This document shows positions 27,435-36,617 of a stretch of 64,000 nucleotides of DNA, piece by piece. Under the pieces are notes generated by a model. That model made no database searches, was not told the DNA's origin, and was given only the letters and a program-made list of their open reading frames with translations. Positions within the stretch are counted from its first letter, which is position 1. Every line of letters begins with the position of its first letter. The DNA comes from Acidobacteriota bacterium (GTDB lineage Bacteria; Acidobacteriota; Terriglobia; Terriglobales; Acidobacteriaceae), in assembly GCA_013285705.1 (NCBI GenBank), contig JABDHA010000003.1, positions 29,532 through 93,531 of the forward strand, written 5' to 3'. The translations under genes were made by a program, and so were the position numbers.

Positions 27435-27455
27435 ATCATAGATTATCTATGATAA
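27435..27455 (+). promoter_or_regulatory. BioR-type operator in front of bioR (17-bp palindrome)
   Basis: TCATAGAT-T-ATCTATGA (27436-27452) is a perfect palindrome, and TTATCTATGATAA (27443-27455) is another, overlapping it. The site ends nine bases before the bioR start codon, so bound protein would block bioR transcription, which implies autoregulation. Confidence 0.75.
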
Positions 27456-27464
27456 AAGTGGTAA

Positions 27465-28079
27465 ATGGCAGAAACGACGGCGGAACGGATTGCGCGAACT
27501 CTTGCGGAGCGGATTGTCTCGGGAGCGCTCGCCCCCGACGCTCCTCTGCGGCAGGACAGGATTGCGGAGGAATTTGAATCGAGCCATGTGCCAGTACGAG
27601 AGGCATTGCAACTCTTGCGAGCCCAATGGCTGGCTGTCAGCGAACCGCGTCGCGGAATGAGGGTGGCTCCTCTCGACCACGTCACAATGCAGGAGATCGT
27701 TGAGATCCGTGCTTCGCTCGAAACGCTGGCTCTGTCTCACGCGGCTCCTAAACTAAATGCGGGGTGTTTCGAAAAGATCGAACATGCCATGCTGAATGGC
27801 GATCAGGCACAAACGATGCTCCAGTGGGAACAGGCCAACAGATCATTTCATCGGGAATTAGTCGCGCCTTGCAAAATGCCAAAATTACTCGAGATGCTCG
27901 ATCAACTTCAGCTTGCCAATTCCCGCATCATCCTATCCGTAACCCGCTCCGGCGGCTGGAAGCCCACTTCCAGTCACGCTCATCGCCAGATTGTTGATGC
28001 TCTGAAGATGCGGAACTTTCCAGAAGGTGTAGAACTACTTCGACGTCATATTCGTGGCTTAGAGCGTGTAACCAGGTAA
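27465..28079 (+). CDS. bioR: BioR: GntR-family biotin repressor
   Basis: A 204-residue GntR/FadR-type regulator. The winged helix contains ADAPLRQDRIAEEF-like APLRQDRIAEEFESSHVPV, REALQLLRAQWLAVSEPRRG and MRVAPLD. The all-helical C-terminal effector domain includes EQANRSFHRELVAPCKMP and SSHAHRQIVDAL. It is divergent from bioB with two shared operator-like elements between, as expected for the biotin repressor BioR known from alphaproteobacteria. The helices contain the conserved Asp/His metal-site positions only in part. Confidence 0.8.
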   Translation: MAETTAERIARTLAERIVSGALAPDAPLRQDRIAEEFESSHVPVREALQLLRAQWLAVSEPRRGMRVAPLDHVTMQEIVEIRASLETLALSHAAPKLNAGCFEKIEHAMLNGDQAQTMLQWEQANRSFHRELVAPCKMPKLLEMLDQLQLANSRIILSVTRSGGWKPTSSHAHRQIVDALKMRNFPEGVELLRRHIRGLERVTR

Positions 28080-28134
28080 CGAAATTGTTGTAGTTCGGTA
28101 CCTGGCATGTGCCAAGAAATTGCGTACCGTATCG

Positions 28135-28167
28135 GAAAAAGACGGGGGCGTTGAGAATATGCCCCCG
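28135..28167 (-). terminator. Rho-independent terminator of the HAD gene
   Basis: CGGGGGC (28143-28149) and GCCCCCG (28161-28167) form a perfect 7-bp stem. On the minus strand the stem is followed by GTCTTTTT (28135-28142 read in reverse). It starts 8 bases after the stop of the haloacid-dehalogenase gene. Confidence 0.7.
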
Positions 28168-28174
28168 AGGTCAA

Positions 28175-28933
28175 TCAGACAGCTTTCATTGGAGGAAGAA
28201 CGTTTGCCAGCTGCATCAGGTCTTTTGCAACGAAGTTCGGCTGAGGTAAGCCAGGAATTGGCAGGGGCGCATTTCCTGGGCGAGTGATGAGTGCGGCCGA
28301 GAATCCCGCACTTTGAGCTCCGATTGTGTCCCAGACGTGCGCGGCAACCATGCAACACGAGGAAGGTCGGACGTCGAGCTCCTGTGCAACCATGTGATAC
28401 ACGACCTGGGCCGGCTTATAAGAACGCGCCGTCTCGATGCTGAATTGATGCTCAAAGTATTCGGCAAGACCGGCCTGTTCGAGGGGACTCTTGCCGTTGG
28501 GATTTGGCGGCGAGTTCGTCAACGTCACCATGCGATACCCCAGCTTCTTCAAGTGCTTCAACCCTTCGACAACATCTGGATGTGCCGGCATAGTCATCAT
28601 CGCAGTTCTGATCTCTTCAATGTCCTGGAGACTAACTTTAACCCCTTTGATCGAGCCAATCATTTGGAGCAGACCCTGTCCCAGGGAATAGTAGTCCACA
28701 TAAAGTCCGGACGACGTAAGTGTCATTGAGTACATGATCAGATGGCCTAACCATTCGCGCATCACATGCCTGTCACCGTAAATCCGTTCGAACAGCGAAT
28801 TCATCGATTCGAAGTTAATCAGCGTCTCATTGACGTCGAATACAAGCACCGAGGGTTTTTCGCAGTTCCACTGATACTTTGGGTCGATCCCATCCGGTTG
28901 AACAGTTTTTTCTTTGTTGGATTTGGTAGTCAT
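28175..28933 (-). CDS. Type II haloacid dehalogenase-like hydrolase
   Basis: A 252-residue HAD hydrolase with the nucleophile Asp33 in VLVFDVNETLINF. Motif II is VTLTNSPPNP, a Lys lies in ARSYKPAQVVYH, and the acidic motif is shifted to MVAAHVWDTIGAQSAGF. SSGLYVDYYSLG is typical of L-2-haloacid dehalogenases. It may remove halogen from short haloacids or act on another small carboxylate. It lies 126 bases after the RND operon in the same direction, with its own GAGAGGAG ribosome site. Confidence 0.8.
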   Translation of the reverse strand: MTTKSNKEKTVQPDGIDPKYQWNCEKPSVLVFDVNETLINFESMNSLFERIYGDRHVMREWLGHLIMYSMTLTSSGLYVDYYSLGQGLLQMIGSIKGVKVSLQDIEEIRTAMMTMPAHPDVVEGLKHLKKLGYRMVTLTNSPPNPNGKSPLEQAGLAEYFEHQFSIETARSYKPAQVVYHMVAQELDVRPSSCCMVAAHVWDTIGAQSAGFSAALITRPGNAPLPIPGLPQPNFVAKDLMQLANVLPPMKAV

Positions 28934-28972
28934 TTGTCTCGTACTCCTCTCATTTCATGTTTTCGTGCGTGT

Positions 28973-28999
28973 ATCAGCGATTTTTGAATAATCGCTGAT
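28973..28999. other. Perfect 10-bp inverted repeat
   Basis: ATCAGCGATT (28973-28982) and AATCGCTGAT (28990-28999) with a 7-base spacer lie between the outer-membrane-factor stop and the HAD start. There is no T tract. It could be an operator for the HAD gene or a processing hairpin in a longer mRNA. Confidence 0.45.
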
Positions 29000-29058
29000 G
29001 CAACCTCGAAGGCCACATTCCTGCTTCGGCCGATCTCGTGTTACCTACTCTCAACAAG

Positions 29059-30519
29059 CTAGTAATTAGGAAGCTGAGAAACGTCCCACCCTCCTCCAAT
29101 CGCCTTAACCAACAGGACACTCGCGTCCATCTCGCGCTGACGTAGATCGATATCGTTTTGCTCGTTTTGTAAGGCGGTCGTCTGGGAGGTGACGACTTGC
29201 AGGTAGGTGTCCACGCCGTCCTGATAGCGTTTAGTGAACAGATCGAGTGCTTTTTCCGCGGAGGCCGTCGCGGTCCGTTGGTGTTCCACCTCTTTTGCCA
29301 GAACGCTGAGTGCAACAAGATTGTCTTCGACCTCCTCAAATGCAGTTAGGCTGTCCTGGCGGTAGATCGCAACCGTCGCGTCGTAGTTGTCGCGCGCACT
29401 CTCGGAGACTGCACGGCGCCGTCCGCCGTCGTAGATGACCTGAGATACAGACGGGCCTACAGCCCAAAGCCTGCTGGGCCAGCTAAACCAATTCGAAGCC
29501 TGGGTGGATTGAAATCCCGCCGCCGCACTGATGGTCACCTGAGGGAAGTAAGCGGCCTTGGCGATACCGATCTGTTCATTGGCGGCGGCTACTCGACGTT
29601 CAGCCGCTGCCACATCCGGTCGGCGTTCAAGAAGAGTGCCGGCGACCCCAACAGGTATCAGAGGTGGCTGAAGCACATAGTCCGTGTCGGGGGCGATTGA
29701 GAGTTGGGCGGGTGTCTTTCCCACTAGGACTGCAATAGCATGCTCGTAGTTAGCCCTAGCTTGAACGATATCCGTCTCGAGAACCCGTGCAGACTGAAGT
29801 TGAGTGTGGGCCTGTTCAACATCGGCACGAGGTGCCGCCCCGCCCTTGTACCGATCTTCTGTAACCTTTAGCGCATGCTCATACGTTTTGACTGTGTCTT
29901 GAAGGAGCCGCTCTTGAAGATCGGCACTCCGCACGCCGAAATAGTCCCGGGCAAGTTCGGCATGAAGACTCAGCTTGGCAGCTTCTACATCACCGGCCGA
30001 AGACTGTGCTTCCTCTTTCGCTGCGGTCACCGAACGGCGAACACGTCCCCACAGGTCTACTTCATAGGAAAGCTCGAGTGGAAAGACAAAGTTACCCGTA
30101 CCGTTATTGACGAGAGATTGACTGAAGTACGGCTGATTGCCAGAGTCTCTCTCGTTCAGAATGCTCGGCGACAAGCTGATCGATGGAAACTGAGAAGCGC
30201 GATTGAAGCGAATGGTGGCCCGCGCCTGCCGGAGACGCGCCTCCGCGAGTTGAAGGTTCTGATTTGCCTGGGTGAGCTGTTCTTCGAAGTTGTTCAGGCG
30301 GGCATCTCCAAAGATCACCCACCATTTCCCACGCTCTACCTGGTCCTTGGGATCGGCTGTTTTCCAGTCGGAAGAGTCAGTCGCATTAGGGGGCAACGAT
30401 TCCTTAAAGGCTGGTGGCGATGGTAACGCAGGTGGTTTGACATACTTCGGGCCAACCTCGCAGCCTGTCGCGAAAAGTGTCCCTAACGCCAGTAAAACAG
30501 CAATGCGCTTATCCATCAT
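29059..30519 (-). CDS. Outer membrane efflux lipoprotein (TolC/OprM, NodT family)
   Basis: This is the outer-membrane channel of a tripartite pump. A lipoprotein signal (LLALGTLFATGC, lipobox Cys20) is followed by GPKYVKPPALP, the standard start of the NodT/OprM family. Two outer-membrane-efflux repeats follow, each with a long coiled-coil (NQNLQLAEARLRQARATIR; EVEHQRTATASAEKALDLF). LLERRPDVAAAERRVAAANE is the family signature. 486 residues, complete. It overlaps the adaptor gene by four bases. Confidence 0.9.
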   Translation of the reverse strand: MMDKRIAVLLALGTLFATGCEVGPKYVKPPALPSPPAFKESLPPNATDSSDWKTADPKDQVERGKWWVIFGDARLNNFEEQLTQANQNLQLAEARLRQARATIRFNRASQFPSISLSPSILNERDSGNQPYFSQSLVNNGTGNFVFPLELSYEVDLWGRVRRSVTAAKEEAQSSAGDVEAAKLSLHAELARDYFGVRSADLQERLLQDTVKTYEHALKVTEDRYKGGAAPRADVEQAHTQLQSARVLETDIVQARANYEHAIAVLVGKTPAQLSIAPDTDYVLQPPLIPVGVAGTLLERRPDVAAAERRVAAANEQIGIAKAAYFPQVTISAAAGFQSTQASNWFSWPSRLWAVGPSVSQVIYDGGRRRAVSESARDNYDATVAIYRQDSLTAFEEVEDNLVALSVLAKEVEHQRTATASAEKALDLFTKRYQDGVDTYLQVVTSQTTALQNEQNDIDLRQREMDASVLLVKAIGGGWDVSQLPNY

Positions 30520-31742
30520 TTTCCACCCTCGCGATGCTCTGGAGCGATTCTCACGAGCGTCCCAGAGGTTAGAGAGTCGGAGGGGTTCAAAATTATTTTG
30601 TCTCCCTTGGAGAGCCCTGATGTGACCTCTAATGTTGAACCGAAGTCCCTGCCGATCGTTATCGGAACCAGCTGTGCTTTGCTGTCACGAACCACAGCTG
30701 TGCGCAAACCTTCGGAACGGAACAGAACTGCATTGGCTGGAACAGTTAGAGGACCGGCAGCCTGATCTTTAGCATTTGTCGCCTTGAAGTGTGCTAGAAC
30801 ATATGCGCCGGTTTTGATCTCATCCTTTGCGTTGTCGATGTCGATCTCAACATTGAGAGTTCTTGTTGTTTGGTCGATCGCATCGGAAGTCCGGACAATC
30901 GACCCCTGAAACGTCCTGTTTGGGTATTCATCGAGAGTAAGTTCAACCGGAGCCCCTAACCGTACTACGGCGGATTCTGCCTCCGGAACAGACACGTAGA
31001 TACGCAGGCGTGACACCGACGCCATATGAAACAGCTCCTTTGGACCGCCCGATCCGGAGTCGATGAGGGATCCGATGTCCGTATTTCGCGCCGTGATCAC
31101 GCCATCGAAGGGAGCGTAGACATTCTCAAAGGACTGCAGTTGCAGCAATCGATCGACGTTCGCAGAAGCTGAGCTCGTCGTGAACCTTTTTGCTTTGTAG
31201 TCGCTCTCGTATTGTTCCGCTTCTTGCTTCGACACAGCATCATCGTTTATCAGTCGTCGCCAACGGACGGCGGTCGTATAAGCGAGCTCTTCGTTCTGTT
31301 TCGCAGTAGACAGGTCCTGCTGAGCTTGTTTTAGCTGCTGGTCGAGCTCTGGTGTTTCGATATCAGCTAATAGCTGTCCCTTCCTAACGTGAGCGCCGAT
31401 ATCGAAATACCACTTCTTGAGATAACCGTTTGTACGAGCGTAAATTGGCGCTTCTATGAAAGATTGGGTCGTCCCAGGCAATATCAGTTCGGGTGTGCTT
31501 TTGGATGGCGCAATAGAAATCACGTTGACGAGTGGAACTGCAGCGCGATCCGTGGTCTCAGTCAGATGGGCTGAAGCTGACTTACGACTCAGCAGTCCGG
31601 TCACGACGACAATCAATACGAAGACCATCGCAACAATTGCGAAAAGTTTCTGCATGCCTGAGAACGGCTTGCGTTTTACGACCAAAGTAGACTTATCGAT
31701 CTGGTTTCCACTATTCATGTTTGCGGAGCTCACGTTTTCCAT
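30516..31742 (-). CDS. RND periplasmic adaptor (membrane fusion protein)
   Basis: One N-terminal membrane anchor (LFAIVAMVFVLIVVVTGLL) leads into a lipoyl/hairpin/barrel adaptor. Visible parts are KWYFDIGAHVRKGQLLADIE (lipoyl half), a coiled-coil hairpin rich in Gln, FENVYAPFDGVITARNTDIG (second lipoyl half), and a beta-barrel. It links the inner-membrane permease with the outer-membrane factor. 408 residues. It lies between the permease gene (20 bases upstream) and the channel gene (4-base overlap). Confidence 0.9.
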   Translation of the reverse strand: MENVSSANMNSGNQIDKSTLVVKRKPFSGMQKLFAIVAMVFVLIVVVTGLLSRKSASAHLTETTDRAAVPLVNVISIAPSKSTPELILPGTTQSFIEAPIYARTNGYLKKWYFDIGAHVRKGQLLADIETPELDQQLKQAQQDLSTAKQNEELAYTTAVRWRRLINDDAVSKQEAEQYESDYKAKRFTTSSASANVDRLLQLQSFENVYAPFDGVITARNTDIGSLIDSGSGGPKELFHMASVSRLRIYVSVPEAESAVVRLGAPVELTLDEYPNRTFQGSIVRTSDAIDQTTRTLNVEIDIDNAKDEIKTGAYVLAHFKATNAKDQAAGPLTVPANAVLFRSEGLRTAVVRDSKAQLVPITIGRDFGSTLEVTSGLSKGDKIILNPSDSLTSGTLVRIAPEHREGGK

Positions 31743-31762
31743 TTCTTGGTTACTCCCTTTCG

Positions 31763-34700
31763 CTACGCACGCGCTGTCAGTTCCTGTTCTGGAAGGTTTT
31801 CGTCGGCGTTTTTCTCATTCCGCTTATGAACGAGGCTGAATACCGAAGGCACAAAGATGAGCGTGGCAACAGTAGCGACGAGTAGGCCTCCAATAACTGC
31901 GCGGCCGAGAGGTGCATTCTGTTCACCGCCGTCACCAAGGCCCAACGCCGTTGGGATCATTCCGATGATCATTGCCAGGGCGGTCATGAGGACTGGGCGA
32001 AAACGCGTAGTGCCTGCCTCGATCGCCGCGACGACCGGGTCGCCATGATGGCTTAACCGCTCCTTCGCGAAGGAGACCACGAGAATACTGTTGGCGGTCG
32101 CTACACCCATGCACATGATGGCTCCCATCAGAGCGGGGACGCTGAGCGTAGTGTGCGTGATAAACAGGAACATCACGATACCCGCAAGCGCCGCCGGCAG
32201 CGCCATCACGATGACGAATGGATCCAGCCACGACTGGAAATTGACAACAATCAGCATGTAGACCAGAAGAACCGAGAAGATAAGGCCACCGATGAGACCG
32301 ATGTACGCACTTTGCATCGTCCCGAACTGCCCCCTCAATGTGACAAAGCTTCCTCGCGGCAGGTCTTTTTTGTGACGGTCGACGATCTGGTTCACTTCGC
32401 GCCCAACAGCGCCGAGATCTCGGCCCTGGACGGCCCCATAGATATCGACCACTCGTCGAATGTTGTAATGGTTTATAGACCCTGGTTCCATGGTCCGGTG
32501 AATCGTCGAGACATCTGTCAGGAGATCCTGATGAGTCTGGTTGGAGCTTGTTACGGGGATATTTTTGATGTCCTGATCAGACTGGACTCCGTATTGGGGA
32601 TTCTGAACAACAATGTCGTACTGAACTCCATTCTTGGGATTTAGGTAGTACATAGGAGACACCTGGAAGCTGCCACTTAGAGCAACGAGCATGCTGTTGA
32701 CAACGTCATGTTCGGTGAGGCCAGCCTGTGACGCTTTGGTCCGATCCACATTGATATGAAGCTTTGGATAGTCCTGTTGTTCCTGCACCCGAATGTCGGT
32801 GAGCCCAGGAACGTGACTCAGCTCAGATAACATCTCTCCGGCCACCTTGGTGTTCGCGGCCACGTTGGCGCCCTCGATCTGAATATCAACAGGGGCTGGG
32901 AGACCGAAGTTCAACGTTTGGGTGATGATGTCTCCTGGAAGAAAGTAAAAGGTATTTCCCGGGAACTTGTTCGCGAGATTTGCGCGGAGGGTGCGGACAT
33001 ATTCCCCGGTTGGTCGATGCTTTTCATTTAGAGAAACGAGAATGTCCGCATCGGCTTCTCCGGTCAGACCGGATGTGTTGTACATGTAATTGATGGAACT
33101 GAAAGGGAGCCCGATATTGTCGAGGATGTTGTCCATCTCACCGGCAGGGACAACTGTTCGAATATACTGCTCTACTTCATCGGCCAGCCTCGCTGTTTCC
33201 TCTACGCGCGTTCCTGTCTTGGCTCGCACGTGAAGGATGAAGTGTCCGCTATCACTCTCCGGGAAGAAGTCCTGTCCAAGGAACGGGACGAGAACGAACA
33301 CCCAGAGGCACAGAATAAGGAAGGTCGGAACGAAGAGTTTTCTGCGAAGGACCAATTGCTCCAAAAGCGAGTGGTACGCGTCACGGAACCGCATAAAGAG
33401 TCGCTCGAACCCCTCTTGAAAACGCGAAAAGATATTGGTTGAGGGCTTCGCGTGTTCGTCATGCGGCTTGAGGAGGAACATAGCCAACGTTGGAACGAGG
33501 GTTCGCGAGAGGATGTACGAGGCAATCATCGCGAAGATCACTGCTTCAGCCAATGGGATGAAGAGGAATTTTGGAACTCCCTTTAGAAAGAACATTGGTA
33601 GAAACACGATGCAGATGCACATGGTGGATACGAGCGCTGGAATCGCAATCTGTGCTGCACCCTCAAGGATTCCGTCATGAAGATCGGCGCCCTCTTCGAA
33701 GTGCCTTTCGATGTTTTCGATGGTAACCGTGGCATCATCAACCAGAATGCCGACAGCAAGAGCCAGCCCGCCGAGGGTCATGATATTGATCGTTTGGTGG
33801 AGGAAGCTCAACGCAATCACAGAGGACAAGATCGAAAGCGGGATAGAGATCGCGATGATCACCGTGCTTCTCCAGCTTCCGAGGAACAGCAGAATCATCA
33901 GGCCGGTCAGCGCCGCCGCAATTATCGCCTCTCTGACTACTCCATTGACAGCGCCCCGTACAAAGATCGATTGATCCGTCAACGGCTGAATGCGAAGTTC
34001 GGGAGGCAAGGTCTGCGCCACCCTGGGAAGTAACTGACGAGTCTTCGTTACAATGTCAATCGTTGACGCGTCGCCAGCTTTGAACACAGTCAAAAGCACC
34101 CCACGTTTTCCGTCCTGGCGCACAATATTTTTCTGAGGCGCGAACCCATCACTTACCGTCGCAACGTCTCGAATGTAGATCGTCGTGCCGTTGATGGTCT
34201 TGATTGGCAGGTCGTTCAATTCCTGAATCGTCTCGGCGTCTGAATTGAGGTCTACGTCATATTCGAATTGGCCGATCTTTGCTGTCCCTCCGGGCTCGAT
34301 CAGGTTCTGTGCCTGCATCGCAACGAGAACGTCATTCGCCGAGAGGCCCTTTGACTGAAGCCGCTGTTGGTTCAGAGTTACCATCGCCTGGCGAGTCTTG
34401 CCCCCGTAAGGGTACGGGATGGACGCGCCGGGAACCGTGACCAGTTGCGTACGCAGGAAATTGATCGCAAGGTCATTGAGTTGCGGTTCAGATAAGTTGT
34501 TGCCCGACAATCCAAGTTGCAGAACGGGTACAGCAGAAGCGCTGTAATTCAAAATCAACGGTGGGAGAACGCCCTGAGGCATCTGCCGAAGGATCGCCTG
34601 AGAGATTGCCGTCACCTGCGCATTTGCTTTATCTACGCTTGCGTTCGGTTGCAGGTAGACCCTGACGACTGCGGTCCCGTTAATCGTGGTGGACTCAATG

Positions 34701-34939
34701 TGTTCGATGTTGTCGACGGTAGTGGTAAGTACCCGCTCGTAGACCGATGTGATACGTCCTTCCATCTCTGCTGGACTTAGGCCCGCATAATCCCACGACA
34801 CCGCGATCACGGGAATGTCTATATTCGGAAAGATGTCTGTAGGAGTCTGGAGAATCACCACGGGACTCAATATCAGGATAAGCAAGCCGAGAACCATGAA
34901 CGTATATGGCCGACTTAGGGCAATCTTAACAATCCACAT
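31763..34939 (-). CDS. RND efflux permease (HAE1/AcrB type)
   Basis: A 1058-residue proton-driven drug or solvent exporter with the usual 12 membrane segments and two large periplasmic loops. The proton-relay Asp pair is in LALAVGILVDDATVTIENIER. MWIVKIALSRPYTFMVLGLL and PTDIFPNIDIPVIAVSWDYAG form the normal start, and FRPVLMTALAMIIGMIPTAL is a late hallmark. First gene of the three-gene pump operon. No regulator is adjacent, and what it exports cannot be told. Confidence 0.95.
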   Translation of the reverse strand: MWIVKIALSRPYTFMVLGLLILILSPVVILQTPTDIFPNIDIPVIAVSWDYAGLSPAEMEGRITSVYERVLTTTVDNIEHIESTTINGTAVVRVYLQPNASVDKANAQVTAISQAILRQMPQGVLPPLILNYSASAVPVLQLGLSGNNLSEPQLNDLAINFLRTQLVTVPGASIPYPYGGKTRQAMVTLNQQRLQSKGLSANDVLVAMQAQNLIEPGGTAKIGQFEYDVDLNSDAETIQELNDLPIKTINGTTIYIRDVATVSDGFAPQKNIVRQDGKRGVLLTVFKAGDASTIDIVTKTRQLLPRVAQTLPPELRIQPLTDQSIFVRGAVNGVVREAIIAAALTGLMILLFLGSWRSTVIIAISIPLSILSSVIALSFLHQTINIMTLGGLALAVGILVDDATVTIENIERHFEEGADLHDGILEGAAQIAIPALVSTMCICIVFLPMFFLKGVPKFLFIPLAEAVIFAMIASYILSRTLVPTLAMFLLKPHDEHAKPSTNIFSRFQEGFERLFMRFRDAYHSLLEQLVLRRKLFVPTFLILCLWVFVLVPFLGQDFFPESDSGHFILHVRAKTGTRVEETARLADEVEQYIRTVVPAGEMDNILDNIGLPFSSINYMYNTSGLTGEADADILVSLNEKHRPTGEYVRTLRANLANKFPGNTFYFLPGDIITQTLNFGLPAPVDIQIEGANVAANTKVAGEMLSELSHVPGLTDIRVQEQQDYPKLHINVDRTKASQAGLTEHDVVNSMLVALSGSFQVSPMYYLNPKNGVQYDIVVQNPQYGVQSDQDIKNIPVTSSNQTHQDLLTDVSTIHRTMEPGSINHYNIRRVVDIYGAVQGRDLGAVGREVNQIVDRHKKDLPRGSFVTLRGQFGTMQSAYIGLIGGLIFSVLLVYMLIVVNFQSWLDPFVIVMALPAALAGIVMFLFITHTTLSVPALMGAIMCMGVATANSILVVSFAKERLSHHGDPVVAAIEAGTTRFRPVLMTALAMIIGMIPTALGLGDGGEQNAPLGRAVIGGLLVATVATLIFVPSVFSLVHKRNEKNADENLPEQELTARA

Positions 34940-35445
34940 GAAACTTCATACCTCTCGAAACAAAACCGTTGTCGCCTTCGATCAGAAGAAAAAGGACGAG
35001 CCCGGAGATCCCGTTCCACCGACAGTGCAAAAGGCGTAAGGGAGACGACCAGCGCAATGTGGCGCTCAATGTAACCCAACGCATTTCAATTTAAGAGAGC
35101 GACACCAGCATTACTCCTGCCTGTCGTAACAACCGTCTTGCTATTACTGGCTGTCGACGAAATCTGCAGGAGCTTCAAGACTGCTTCAAATATGAATTCC
35201 CAAACACCTAAAATCTTGGAACTGTTCCCTGTGGTTTCTTCAGGTTCCGATACCGACTAAGACGCTCCGCCCGATCGTGAAATCGATTCTTTGGGGTCGT
35301 CGCGGCTGTATCAGACCAAACTGTCGTTTCTGACAAGGCAAGCGACATCATCGAGGATTAGAGTGGTTGTCTTAGGGGAGGAATATCGGGACTTGCCACA
35401 CGTGATCGACTGATGCTGGTTCCGCAATGGTCCAATGAAAACGCT
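34940..35445. other. Divergent promoter gap
   Basis: About 500 bases between the RND permease (minus) and the RidA gene (plus). No gene or strong operator is visible. A ribosome site GAGAGG lies just before the permease start. Confidence 0.4.
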
Positions 35446-35841
35446 ATGAAAAGAGAAATCATACGAGTTGAGCCCCTATCCACGTACCTCGAGCGATGGA
35501 AGGCGCCTACCTCCGCGGTGACACGAAATGGCGACACCGTCTACGTCTCCGGCTTTCCGCCATTCGATCGGGAGACAGGTGAAGTTGTTAAGGCTTCAAT
35601 CGAGCGCCAGACTGAGATCGTTCTGGATCAGATGAAGCTTTGTCTTGAAGCCGCCGGTTCTTCTCTGGAGAACGTCTTGAAGTGCCACGTCTACTGCACA
35701 AACGTCGAGATGTTCCCTCAGGTGAACGCGGTCTATTCAAAATATTTCCCAAACAATCCGCCAGCGCGCACCTTCGTCAATGTTCCGGCGTGGCCTGGTG
35801 GGTTCGATATCGAGGTCGATTGTATTGCTGTGATTGAATAG
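35446..35841 (+). CDS. RidA family deaminase (YjgF/UK114)
   Basis: RidA proteins hydrolyse reactive enamine/imine intermediates. Features are GDTVYVSGFPPFDRETGEV, QTEIVLDQMKLCLEAAGSSL, VLKCHVYCTN and NPPARTFVNVPAW, which holds the Arg that binds the substrate carboxylate. The ATG at 35446 gives 131 residues, the family size; an upstream in-frame ATG at 35413 is less likely. It is followed 52 bases later by the monooxygenase gene. Confidence 0.85.
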   Translation: MKREIIRVEPLSTYLERWKAPTSAVTRNGDTVYVSGFPPFDRETGEVVKASIERQTEIVLDQMKLCLEAAGSSLENVLKCHVYCTNVEMFPQVNAVYSKYFPNNPPARTFVNVPAWPGGFDIEVDCIAVIE

Positions 35842-35893
35842 ACCGGTCAGCCGGGCTTAGTGATGCAAACGCACCGAAACACGGAGGAGACCG

Positions 35894-36562
35894 ATGTTCT
35901 CAGTTCTATTCGAGGTTCTACCGAAGAGTGACCAATGGGACGCGTATCTCGGCTATGCCAAGATGCTCAGGCCCGAGTTAGAGCAGGTCGATGGATTCGT
36001 CGATAACATCCGATACAAAAGCCTGGGCCGTGAGGGCTGGATACTTTCGCTTTCCAACTGGCGCGACGAGAAGTCGGTAGTGCGCTGGAGGACGAAGATG
36101 CGCCATCACGAAGTGCAGGAGATGGGTCGAGGAGAGGTACTCGAGGACTATCACCTTCGTGTCGGCCAGATCACCAGAGATACTCGCATTCCCGAAGGGT
36201 ATGAACTCCACGAGCAACGGTTAGACGAAACCGAGGTTGGCGAAGGAACGACGGTCACGCTGATCGACGCAAAGCGGCCAGCAGAGTGGAAAGAAACGAC
36301 GAATCCTGCTGACTGCTCAGAGTGGCTTGGCCTGCGGCCCCTGGATGGTTTCTTGTCCTGGGACCTGTTTGAAGCGGTGATGACACCGGGTGACATCATC
36401 CTCATGGTGTCGTGGAAAGACCAGACTGCGGCGGAATCGTTTGAAGATTCCGTCGAACTTCCCGAAGGAGCTCGGTTTCGTCGAGTTCGCATTGTCCGTG
36501 ATTACGGCATGTTCGATCGGAGAGAGGCACCCCAGTATTACCCGGATGTCAAACGAGAGTAG
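35894..36562 (+). CDS. Antibiotic biosynthesis monooxygenase (ABM) domain protein
   Basis: A 222-residue protein with an ABM-type ferredoxin-like domain at the start (FSVLFEVLPKSDQWDAYLGY, GFVDNIRYKSLGREGWILSL, WRDEKSVVRWRTKMRHHEVQ) and probably a second, diverged one in the C-terminal half (FLSWDLFEAVMTPGDIILMVSWKD). ABM proteins are cofactor-free oxygenases or dimeric binding proteins. GGAGGAGACCG precedes the ATG. It is likely in one operon with ridA. Confidence 0.8.
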   Translation: MFSVLFEVLPKSDQWDAYLGYAKMLRPELEQVDGFVDNIRYKSLGREGWILSLSNWRDEKSVVRWRTKMRHHEVQEMGRGEVLEDYHLRVGQITRDTRIPEGYELHEQRLDETEVGEGTTVTLIDAKRPAEWKETTNPADCSEWLGLRPLDGFLSWDLFEAVMTPGDIILMVSWKDQTAAESFEDSVELPEGARFRRVRIVRDYGMFDRREAPQYYPDVKRE

Positions 36563-36617
36563 ATCTCAACGAGACGTTCACGCCATTGCAGCGTTAGGCA
36601 AGATCAATGTAGCAGAA

